From positions 372,001-436,000 of the forward strand of contig JAWRVZ010000076.1 of assembly GCA_037043235.1 (NCBI GenBank): DNA of 64,000 nucleotides, read 5' to 3'. The stretch is from Rhodeus uyekii. Taxonomy: Eukaryota; Chordata; Actinopteri; Cypriniformes; Acheilognathidae. Every line of letters begins with the position of its first letter. Position 1 is the stretch's first letter. A program made the position numbers and the translations under genes. Under the pieces are notes generated by a model. It searched no databases, was not told the DNA's origin, and saw only the letters and a list, made by a program, of their open reading frames with translations. Below, piece by piece: positions 49,611-60,936 of this stretch.

Positions 49611-50884
49611 TTACACAGTTAACTCTATGAAGTCTGACCTCTCTTTCTCACCCTCACATTCTGTGATGATGGCAGATGGGGGGATGATGACTGTTGAGGT
49701 GGAGGTGTCAGTCTCTAGACTGGCTCTGGTCTCTGCACTGGTTACTGTCCCACTGCTGAGTGCATCCATGCTGCCAATGAGCCCACAGCCGCTAGTGGGT
49801 CCACAGAACCATGGCAGGAAACGTACCATCTCCTTGTGTAGCTCTTTGCAGCGCAGGCCGAACACCACAGGGCTAAGAGACTGAGCAAAACTGAAGAGGA
49901 CAAAAATCATCAGTGCCACAGGAAACGTCTCCTGTCGTCGGGAGATGATGATGATGGAGGGCAGGAGGTGCAGGCTTATCTGCAGGGTATGGATGAGAAT
50001 GGTGCGGCGGCCTTTACTGTTGGGTCGCGTGAAATGGCCAGCACGTCTGCCTTCCAGGTAAATCGCCACATAGCTCGCAATGATGAGCAGCGCCAGCAAT
50101 AACAGCAACGCTAAAGCGCTGGCAATGCAAGCTGTGCCTTCCAAAGTTGTAGAGCACTCGGTATCGAGCCCAACCATGTAGTCCCAAGGAGAGCGAACAC
50201 AGGCTAGGGCGGTGAAGACTACGGGGTTGAGCAGGGCGAGAACGCAAGCCACCAGCATGACCCAGCGGTGGAAGCGCTGGACCAGAATTGGGTAACGCAA
50301 TGGCATGCAAATAGACAGACAGGTGCTGACGGACATCAGCGTGAGGGTGATCATCAGACCTCGTGCCATCACCACTTGCAGGTCGAAGAGGATCCAGCAG
50401 GTGATTCGAGAAACCGGCCAACGCAAGCTACGAAGACTGTGCACGGCTGCGCCCATGATGTTGAAGCCGGACACGCAGATGCAGTGCTGACACAACAGGA
50501 CATAACGAGGTTTCTGCCGCAGCTCCTGGCTGTGCCGCACGGTTGCTATGATGAGGCAGGAGAAGAGACCAGTGACGACGAAAGCGCCAAAGTGGACAAA
50601 TGCTTTAACGGTCTCTAAAAGCCTATTGCTTTCTGATAGACTGGAGCTAGTGAGCTCTGAGGAAGGAAGAATAAGACCAAACAACAATGTTAAATGGAGA
50701 ATGAGTTATTAATGAAGTTATTTAAAAGTAATTTCAGTTACATTATAGTTTGTTTTGTTTTTTTCTACAGGAGCAAATGATCATGTATTTGAGAAACACC
50801 AGAAATTGGGCAAATGCAAATTTCTGGACAACATGAAAAACAAGCAGAAATCCACTCACCTGTTTGATAACTGCTGTTGGTCAT
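49611..50884 (-). CDS. Orphan class-A GPCR, GPR148/OR131-like
   Basis: Two exons, 50884-50860 (25 nt, MTNSSYQT plus one base) and 50656-49611; total 356 residues. The junction is CAG|GTGAGT to TTCCTTCCTCAG. Starting at the first Met of the long exon would use intron bases, so the split start is preferred. Exon 1 gives an extracellular N-glycosylation site (NSS). Seven hydrophobic helices follow. LRQKPRYVLLCQH after helix 1 and SICMPLRYPIL after helix 3 resemble GPR148 and fish OR131-type receptors. Cys in RITCWILF and in TECSTTLEGTAC could form the usual loop disulfide. DRY is replaced by SICMPLRY and NPxxY by SPVVFGLR, so activation may differ. The ligand is unknown. Confidence 0.8.
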
Positions 50885-51826
50885 GGTTGGTCTTTCACTT
50901 GTTCAATCTTCATTAATCACATTCAATCTCAGAATCACCTCCTGCTTCGCCGTTTCTTTAATTCCACAATGAACAATTTGCCTTTCAGCAGCCTTTCCTG
51001 CGGTTTTTTCAAGCTTGTTCACAGTTCAAATTGCTTGAGTGATTCTCACCTGCAGCCAGTGATCTAGTTACAGCATCTCAGGTTTCTAACATCCCCCCCA
51101 TGCATGGTTTGTCCTGTGTTGTGACACAATGCCATGCAACAGTAATCTACTGAGCGGACGAGGGGTGTGTTTTAACCAAGTGCTCATAAATGTCTCATAG
51201 CAAGCATACGTAACGATGAACCAGAACTGAGATGCACTTCTCCCATGACTGAATATTTGAAATGTTACTGTTGTTGGCAGGATGATTGAAATGATTGGAT
51301 TAGAATTTAGTTTTCTTCAGAAAATGGGCTAAATGGTATTTGTTTTCTGGGGGTTTTACTACATAAATTAAAGGAAAAGAGGAATTAGAGGAAAAAATAT
51401 AGAACATATCTTATTACAGAAATGCATTGTTTATTTTTAATGACCAAAACAAGACTTTTCCTCTTCACAAAAATTGGCATCTGAACAGGACAATAATGTT
51501 GGAAGAAAACTACAGAAAGAAAGAAAAGAAAACTGTTTTACATGCAGGTAAAATCTCTTTGGATATGTATTAAATGGCGCAAAATAATGTTCTATTTATG
51601 CCAGAAAACTAGGGATTATGAGTTTGTCTTACAAGTTGTGAAATGTAAAGTAAATTAGTTTTTTGCCTCAAAACTGATCTTTTGCTAAAAAAACGCAAAT
51701 GTAACAGCCTGTACAACAAAGTCCAGGTGTGCACTATTTTCAACAGCGAATCTTCCATGAAACAAGCAAAACTAGTGTTCTGAGAAAGAAAGTCTTAATC
51801 ATACTTTGAATAGGGTCTTAAACAAT

Positions 51827-53293
51827 TTACTCCAAAGGAACAGAAGAGGAACTTGGCTCGTTTTTCTCCTCACAGGGCTGATTCTCCTTCTGCTTCCTGC
51901 GGCTAATCTGCATCTGCAGCTGCAGCTTGTTAGTGAAGAAAATTGTCCTCCAGCCAACCTCCTTAGCTAAAGCTTCCACTGTTGGAGTCACAGTGTCACA
52001 ATGCTTCCTCACTGTTTGCTCCCAGAACTCCTCGGACTTACAAAGCTGGTGGAAAATGTTGTTTTTAAATCAGAAAGCACATACACTTAGATTTATGCAT
52101 TTGGCAGACGATTTTATCCGAAGCGACTTACATTGCATTCAAGAAACACAATGACATTCTAATCAGTTCTTGCTTTCCTTGGGAATCGAACCCATGACCT
52201 TTGGGTCCACGCTCTATCGTTTGAGCTACAGGACAGCTACACTTCAATGTAGATTAAAATGTATAATTATTTTCAAAAAATGTGCTTGAGCTATTTTATC
52301 TAAAACCAATGCCACTTGGTTTGGATCAATGACACTTTGAAACGTAACAGGATTACAATAAGTCTTACCTCTCTAAACTTACGGCAGGTCCGTGAAAGAC
52401 CTGAAATGTCTTCGAGGTCTAGATGTGCCATGATGGTGAAGAGTAAAGCATTGGGGAGACGGACAATGTAATCATAGTGGCCTTGGCATAAGTTTTTGGA
52501 GTACTGCAAGATGCCAGGACCAAATACCACGGCCACTTGATCTGGATGAGATACGGTAGACCGGGTTGTTCATCGCATTTGGCATGGAATGGGAAACAGG
52601 TTACATTAAGAGACTTTACACGCTTCATTTGAAATGTAGCTTAAACTATGGCGTGTAAGTCTAGAGTAACAAGCAAGCAAGCACAAAGAAAGTTGCTGAA
52701 TAACTTACTTTGCAGACGGCTGTCTTCTAGAAAGTCTTCATGTGATTCTCTCAGTTGTCCTGGTGGTGCATTCCTGCAGTCTGATCTCAAAGAAATCTTC
52801 CACCAGCTCCAAATAATCTGCAGTGAAGGATGTTCATAATCAACATAAATAATAGTCTACAATAAAACTGAGAAAAAAAACCTACAATGTTTTTCTTTCA
52901 GATGCATAGTTGCTTTTAGTCAGGCAAACGGAGCTGCTTTAATGTGCATCTCCAGAGTGAAATGTTGTAGGATCTTGAGTAGTTTCTTTATGTAAAATAT
53001 ATTTTCTTTTTACACTTCAGTGTGATGATCACTGTCCAGCTAGGGACACTTGGCACACTTTTTCATGACCTCTTTTTTCACCATTGCTTATAGTAATCAG
53101 CATAAATTAGATATCAATCAAAAGATTAAACTCACAGAATTCTTCATGTGAAAACAGTTTTGGAATTGGACATAGTGTTATCATGGAAACTGTGCTTTAA
53201 AACCTTTTAGCAGGTTACTTTTTTTTATATCAACTTCAAATTTGGTTAGACATATTGCTTTCGTCTTCTAGTAATAATAATTATTTTGTATAT

Positions 53294-53334
<41 letters not shown>

Positions 53335-53942
53335 CTAATTTGTACTCTATTATAGGTAGAAGACCAAAGCCATATGTCTAACCAAATTTGAAGTTGATAT
53401 GATAAAAATTTATATATCATTCATATTTATATATAGTATATAAATAAAATAACATTTGGTTCAGTACATTTGATTTATACTAAACGTAAACTTTCATAAC
53501 TTTTTTTACACTTTCATTTTTTTAAGTGCATTTGTAATAATAAATACCACTTTATATTCCAAATTATTCATGAATTACATCCATTCACTGTATGGGCTAA
53601 TAAAAGTCAAAAGTTTACAGCCAAAAGTCTACGAATTCGGACCTGATGAAGACACAACTGTGTTCATTTCATTTCTTAACCAGTTTTCCAGTAATATTTG
53701 TTGGTGGAGAAACAAAAATAGCACTGCGTTTGGAGGATCAAGATGAAGAGAAGAGATAAACAAACAAACAGCAAACATTTGGTCAAAAATCTGCCTCAAG
53801 AGTCACGAGCTGGTGTTTCCAATTTAAACACAAAACCTAGACAAACCTCAGTCGGTGTAATTACAAAGTGGAAATAGTCCTTGATGGGCGCATGACCTTG
53901 TCCGCTGATCTCAAACAGAGTTTCTCCTAATAAGCTCGCCAT
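51827..53942 (-). CDS. fbxo36: F-box only protein 36
   Basis: Four exons: 53942-53847, 52817-52709, 52541-52369 and 52045-51827; GT-AG junctions and phases agree, giving 198 residues (human FBXO36 has 188). F-box proteins link substrates to the SKP1-CUL1 ubiquitin ligase; the substrates of this one are not known. Family landmarks are MASLLGETLFEISGQG at the start, WSWWKISLRS in exon 2, the F-box around residues 95-140 (LPNALLFTIMAHLDLEDISGLSRTCRKF, continuing into LCKSEEFWEQ) and GWRTIFFTNKLQLQMQ near the end. The tail is acidic/serine-rich and longer than in human. An upstream in-frame Met (MMTRHVEV) exists, but MASLLGETL is the family start. Confidence 0.93.
52083..52240 (-). mobile_element. 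tRNA-derived SINE in fbxo36 intron 3
   Basis: On the minus strand, a tRNA-like head (TAGCTCAAACGATAGAGC as box A, GGTTCGATTCC as box B) is followed by a tail with GTAAGTCGCTTCGGATAAAA and CGTCTGCCAAATGC. This head-tail combination is a common cyprinid SINE (HAmo-like). The tRNA part lacks an intact fold and is not a tRNA gene. Confidence 0.8.
53227..53401. repeat. Long inverted repeat around (AT)n
   Basis: Arms of about 44 bp, starting ATATCAACTTCAAATTTGGT and ending ACCAAATTTGAAGTTGATAT, face each other across a loop with a long AT run (about 53298-53330). Pairing is nearly perfect. It lies in fbxo36 intron 1 and is a likely palindromic MITE. Confidence 0.8.
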
Positions 53943-54001
53943 TCCCGGATCCCGGAGACGCGTTACCAGGGCAACCGACACTTCCACATGCCGCGTCATC
54001 A

Positions 54002-54520
54002 TCTCCCGAGGGAATCACGTCAGCGTCGTTTCACTCTCACCATATCGCCATGTATTTCTAGCACATTCGATAAGGGGTTGGATGCTGCTCCTATTAATGG
54101 TTAGGACGCATTACTCTTCATTGGATGAAGATTTTCACGAACACTGTTCAGGCGCTAATGGACATGAAGTGTCGCGCGCCAACGGTTTTTGCCAATCGTT
54201 GTTATTTTGAGTCAGTCTGTCCATCTAATGCATTACACTTAATGTTTGGGTTATGCTCATCGGTATAGTCTCCATTTACCAAATAATATTGTAATAACAT
54301 AGGGTTTGAATACTCGTGCCAGTGTAATATTTCTTCTTAAAATCACAAATCAGTTTGCTGGTGTAAATATAATGATTTTTATTTTGTCGCTTTACAGAGA
54401 TAGGTTTATACCTTGGGAATTTAGTGTAGCCTACATGCGAAAGATTAAAGCACTGTGGCATGAATAAAATGTGAAGGGGTCCTATTAAATTATGAATCCA
54501 CTGTATACACCAATAAACAT
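54002..54520. other. Upstream of fbxo36
   Basis: A CpG-containing stretch (about 53930-54190, with GGAGACGCG, CGTCAGCGTCG and GTCGCGCGCC) around and upstream of exon 1 probably holds the promoter. No separate gene seen. Confidence 0.4.
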
Positions 54521-54524
54521 AATT

Positions 54525-54610
54525 CAATCAATCAATCAATCAAAATGTATTTATATAGCGCCTAACAACAACCAAAAGATGCACAAGGCGCTTATAATTC
54601 GACATAACTA
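54525..54610. mobile_element. L2-like LINE 3'-tail fragment
   Basis: TCAATCAATCAATCAAAA followed by TTTATATAGCGCCTAACAAC and AAGGCGCTTATAATTCG is the standard 3' tail of fish L2-type LINEs. Confidence 0.65.
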
Positions 54611-55960
54611 GATTATTGACAACGTATTTCACCTGGCGATGTAGAAATATCAGTAGAAATGGCATATTTCAAATGTAACAATAGTAACAAAATAAATGTA
54701 TCTAATGTCTATTCATGCCAGAAAAAATTAGTGTCGAAGAGCCAAATGTTTTATTATTTACTCCCACAGATATGATGTATCAGATTTTTCATCATTAAAT
54801 AGTTTTCTCTTTCTTCGCCATTATTATTTATTTTCTACTATTATTATCTAGATTTTTAAATGATCTGCTTTCGCTGTGAAAAAAGAACCTTTCAGTCAAC
54901 AGTTCTTAAAAGAGCCATTTTTATTAGTGCAAAGAAGTTTTCCACTGTAATAACTTTTTGTAAAATGGAAAAGGCTCCATGGATGTTAACCAATGCCACA
55001 AATAACTTTTATTTTTAAGAGTGTGTAATATATCCATTACGGTGGGAGATAATATATATTTTTTTTTTAAATCCTCTAAATATTTATGTGATAATCAACA
55101 TAACTGAGAACTAAAAACTCCAGCTTTTTTTTTTTTTTTAAACGAAGAGTAACAAAAGCACAAACAGGCGTATGTAACACAGTAGTTAAAAATCATTTAA
55201 TATTTTATACATATATTTATATATGTACACATTAACTCGTATTCCTGTAATGGTAACTTTTGATGTGGTCAAAAATCCATCGACGGAGAACACCGCAGGT
55301 CAGACCTGCCAACTTCCCAAGGTGCAGCTATAGAGACCCCGAGGGGAGATCATAGAAAAGCGTATTCTACCACTTACATCTACTCGGCCCTTTTGTGCTG
55401 TAGACACCTGCTTTTTCTTGTGCTGAGCTCCTCTGCCTTTCCAATAGGTGTCAGGCTTTAATCCAAACCATGTTTTCTTACCTCCCTGAGGCGATTAGTG
55501 GCGTCTATTACTCACAATGCGTTTTCGCCTCGACTGAACGAAACATTTCTGCTAGAGCAGGTGCTAAGGACAAACTGCAGTTGTTTGTACAGCTAATCAC
55601 AGCATCCCTAGACACCATTGTGTTCTGCTGTTCCGTCAGTTTCTCTTTGTGAATAACATGACTTTAAAAGGATTACAAATGCTGATATGCACAAGGAGCT
55701 TACTTTCTAGGCATAAAACATTACTTATTGAGCTGAAGGCATAAATGAGGAGGGACAATCGTGGAGTTTTGTCCAGAATACACCGATGGGTGGGGAAAAC
55801 CATCACCTCCGTATCCACAGCTCTTTCTCTAGAAATGTCAAAGACTCAGTGCAGTAAATACAAAATCTGAATACTTTCAGATTCTTGAAGACAATGTTTT
55901 AGAGCATTGGTGATGCGGAATGTGTGCATGATGCTGCTGAAATGTGGCGGGAAAAGCGCT
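54611..55960. other. Downstream of agfg1; probable 3' UTR and spacer
   Basis: The part next to 55961 is the likely agfg1 3' UTR on the minus strand. No exon of another gene was seen; no polyadenylation signal could be assigned with confidence. Confidence 0.35.
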
Positions 55961-58900
55961 TTAGAGAAATGGGTTGGTGGAGGAACCTCCTGTTGGGTAC
56001 GGTCCTGCCGGACCTCCGCCCTGAAGAGAAAACACACATAAGCATCAGAGCGGACAAAGAAACATCGTTCTGAAGGTTTGATTCATAATTACTGCCATCC
56101 AGCAACAACACAATGTAGATTTACGTGCACATTAGAAGTGCCGATACAGTCCTTTTCAAAGGCAATATTCAATGATATCAAGCTAATTCTACTTCACCAT
56201 GATAATTGAGGATAAGATGACTTGAGAAGAGACTGAAAAAATGAAAACTTGGTACACAAAAACCACATGCAGTGTTAAGATGAAATTTTATACACATTTC
56301 ATCTTAAATAGAGTAATACTTTGAGACACGAGCGTCCCAGCATACCGAGTATTCCGAGAGACGAGCAAGTCTGAGCAAATTTTTGCTTTGAGATACGAGC
56401 ACGCTTACAGACGCCAACGCTAGGTGTTCAAGCACTCGAGCAGCACAAGCCGCCGCATTTATGGGGAAATTGCATGTGAGCGCCACTAAAGGGGTCTCTA
56501 CCTTAATTGTACAGCGGGATTCACATGTATTAGTTATGCTTGTTCAATAATAATAAATATGAGGTTCTGAGGCTATCCAATACACTACACGGGAAGAAAC
56601 ACTACACTTCCGTATTGTGTTTGCATTATCTATGTTATCCCTCCCTCCTCCACACATGCCACCATTAGCCACTACTGTATCATCTTTCTCAAAAGTAAGA
56701 ACTCATTAAAACCACATTTTGTTTTATTTGTTTTCACAGGAATCCTTATATATCATAATTTTGTGTGTGCGTGTGTGTCTCTATGGCAATTAAAAACATG
56801 TTTTTTTCCCATTGTTATTAGCACTAATAAGGGAGTTTTTTAGAGGGTCGGAACAGATAATTCCCCCCCTGTTATTTCTTATGAGAAAAATGATTTGAGA
56901 TACAAGCAATTCGAATTACGAGCTAGGTCCTGGAACGGATTATATTATATCATTCAATCACATATATACAGCTGGCTAAATAGAGGTCTAAATCTGGATC
57001 TGTAATAACGGTGTTTGTCTTAACTTGTTTTGAGGATTTTTCTGTTCTTCACACAATTATTAATGAATGAGAAACAATGTTTGACTATGATGTTTTAAAG
57101 CAGTGGTTCTTAACCGGGGCGGTCCACACTATAGGTCCTCAAAAAACTTCTAAGAGGGCAGCATGGTGAATAAAAAATACTTACATTTATATTATATTAA
57201 ATCAAATTTACAGTGATATTGTTAATGTATTAAAATATTAACTTAATAAAAAACAAAAACAAATTAAGACGTAAACTGAAATATTAAAACAATCATATAG
57301 ATTCCTATTTTAGATTTAATATGAAACAGTTACTAAGGCAAAACAGTGAACATAATCAATGTGAGGATGTGAAGTTTGAAAACTGTAATTGTTGGTTAAT
57401 GGCTTCTAATGGTGAATCTCTCTAACCATATCGCATTCTGTGTAGAATTCAAATGCGTTCGATACGTGCCCGATATGTGCCACATATGTTCGATATGTGC
57501 TCTCATGTCTCTGGACCGGAGCAGACTGTGTGTGTGCTGTGGTAGATCACATGACACTAACGGAAAACTAGACTTAATTTGCTCCAATGCAAAACATGGC
57601 ATGCAATAGCAATTCTTTGAACAAATTAATGATTTCAGCCACAGCTTCAGCATCTATTTATGGTGTAGGGGGAGGGACGCTTTAGATTCTAGAGTGCATT
57701 TGATTGGACAGAAAATCTGATGTGCAGAGTGATGTCATCAAAATCGTTGATCCGTATTCCAAGTGTGAGTACATTTTGAATGGTTATGTCTAAATGCGAA
57801 TTTCGTCATTTGTTTGGAGCTCACTAGCTTATAAATAAGCTTAAGGCTAACATTCATACTAAAATCCCCAAAAAGTTTATTTTGATTTCTTGGGTACTTT
57901 ACCACTGCTTTAAACCAATAAATGAATAACATCCATCATACTTTGTATTTACTTCATAACCATTGACTTTCTTACCATGAATGGGTTGCTGGAGATCCCA
58001 GGTCCTGTGACTGGCTGCCCATAGTTGCCCATAGGTTTGGCTTGTCCATATGCTGGAAACCCCCCTGAGGAGGACCATAAAAGAAAGGCCATGGAGCTGG
58101 GGTGTTACACTTCCAGATTAAAAACCGACCTCAATGTTAAAGCACTGAACCTGCTACTCCAAAACATGCAACACCAAAACTCACATCAAAACATAAAAAG
58201 CAAAGAATTGATGCGTAATACAATACAAAATGATAGTAGGCATAAAAGAAAGGCATCAGCCACTGGGGGTTTGGGCCAGCTCACACTCACAAAAACACAA
58301 ATATAGTCTCACATACCATTGGGCTGCTGGTGGTAGGCTGCAGGTGGGGGAAAGGGACCTTGGCCAGGGAATTGCTGCTGGAAGGTCCCACTAAAACTGG
58401 TTGGCAGACAGTAACTGGTTGAGTTCCCAAAGCCAGCTGGCATGCTCATGGAGCCAGTGCCAAATGAGGCTAAAGTAAATAAAAGGAGACCAGAGGAGGA
58501 GTAGCATGTTTCATCTGCTCATTCCTTGAATGGACACACACATAACAAGCATGCTGATCTCGAACAAAGCCAGGTTTTACCTGCGGCGGCTGCTCTTCCA
58601 TTGGTTTGGAATGGATTTGTAGACATGGGCTCCTGAACCATCCCAGCAGCAACGAATGGGTTTGTGGAGGGAGGAGCTGCACAACAAAAATTGTTGAGTC
58701 AGTTTAAAAGACTGACATGTTAAAAAGTACTTAAAGAAATCTTAAAAGCTCCACCTGCAAATCCCTGTTGCATGTTGGGTATTCCTGGCTGAGCTGGAGG
58801 TGGAGCAGATCCTGGGACACCTCCATACACACTTTGGTAGTGCAAAAATACACAAAAACATATACATGAACAGCCTAAAAAGCGAAGTGGACTGTGTAGA

Positions 58901-60898
58901 GTACGCAAGTAATGCAGTGATCTCTCACCCTTGTCCGCTCCCGCTGGTTACGGTGGAACTGAGGACACTGTCCAGCTCAGCTAGGGCGGCGTAACGGTCC
59001 TCTCTCGATAAACCGCTCCGAGGTGGGGCAGGGGCCATACTGGGTACTGGAGGAACGGACATGCCTCCTCCTGAATTTCATTAAATATGTATCGCTTAAA
59101 ATTATATACATTTATTTATAAAGCCATTGACCAATGTGCTGTAGCAGAAGGCATAAGTACCAAACATAACCATGAAAAACATTCAGGCAGGCACACGGTT
59201 ACAAGTGGACAAACAGAACATTAAAAAGTAACGCATCAAATCACAGAATGTAAACCTGATTAAATATAAACGATTTTAACTTTGATTTAAAAATGGGTAA
59301 TGCGGGGGCAGTTCTGATTTGAATTGACAGACTATTCCGAAGTTTAGGAGGGGCTGCAGCAAATGCCTGATAGCCCTTGGACTTTAGCCTGAAATTTGGA
59401 ACACCAAAGTAAGGCCCAGGTATACTTCAAAAGAAATGGAGGAACAAACTGATGTGACATCATTTAGAACAAAATAAGGTCGAAAACCAAGTTCGTCTTG
59501 GGAGTTCGAAACAGCTTGCCAACGCAAATGTTGCACAACAGTTTGCTCCGGCTGATAAACACCTTTGTGCCACCATTGGTCCATGGCGATTACATATTCG
59601 GAAGGAGTACACTGAGGCTCCGCCTCCTTTCCCGGGAATATCTTTTACAGTTCATAGAGGTCAGACGTGATTCATGAGTGAAAACAAGAACACATTGGAA
59701 AGCTGCTTCATAGTAGAAAATGTAGTAGTACTTCTGAGGAAAGAAAATTTCAAGTTTAATATGGTAAAACTGCTTGATTTTAAGCAATCTTTTTTAGAAA
59801 GTACTGTATAAAGCATTTAAGAGAGTGCCATATCTATGTTGCTACGGTCAGATGTTTTTCTTATGCGCTATTAAAAAATGCATGCCGTTTTCTCATTTTT
59901 GTTGTGCGTTTATTTTGTTATTAGCGCTCAGCGCATATTTACAAATTGATCTAAACTTCGGTCTCAGCAGTGTGGGCGGTGTCGGATGTTTGCTTACAGT
60001 ATACGGCTGGTCACATATCTTGAAATTCATTTTACACCCAAACAAAAAATTTACTTTGCATTGAGTATATTGGAGCATTAAGGCCATGTTTACACCAGAT
60101 ATTCAGATTCTTTTGGTCAATTGGATCACAAGTAGACAAGGGAGACACATACCCGTTTGCACCTGGTGTTTTAATCTGTCTCTTAGTCCACTTTCAACCA
60201 CTTCTGTCCTGATTTCCTCAAGGGGAGGATCTACGGGCAGGTAAATGTCTGTTTGTTCAGATCTTTCGATCTAATGTACAAAATAAGCTTGAGCAATTTA
60301 TATATGATCTCTGACAGCCGCAAGACCAGGCCGAACGCTGTGAGTGCTTGTTAGGAATCAGGAATGGTGAGAGAACATCGTCTTCCCACAACGTTTAGGC
60401 GTACGGTCAGTAGGCAAAGAGTTTGTGGTCTTTTCTGGCTGTTCAAATGCATTAGACAACATGAGTGTCTGCACTACGAATCTGGTTGAATGAGTTTTTG
60501 ACTACCTCTGGAAGTGGTTGAAAGTGGACCAGCTCAAAACGTTTTACATCCCATTTACACCTGTATTTAGCGTCGTCCACTTGGGATCTGATTGACCAAA
60601 ACAGATATTAATATCAGGGCCTCTGATTGACAGACCTGGAATACAATGTTGTTTTTGCTAACTAAAACGTAAATTATTTAAAAAAATATTTTTGGTATCT
60701 TCAATAAAGTAAATTAAAAATATTACGGTATATGAAAAACTTGTTTCTAATCAAGCACTAAAATTACTAAACTATAAATGAAAAAAATTAAGCTTTTTTG
60801 AAAACAAAAACGAATAAAAATAAAACAATTTTTATTACAATTATAAATTAAACATTTTAGTAATTTAATTTAGTAATAATTATTATAACTTAAAATAT

Positions 60899-60936
<38 letters not shown>

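Noticed and set aside
50014..50618. Overlapping frames of 135 and 116 codons
   Set aside because: Both are shadows of the GPCR coding exon in other frames.
52160..52240. tRNA-like sequence with A and B boxes
   Set aside because: It is the head of a SINE: the typical SINE tail follows and the cloverleaf is not intact.
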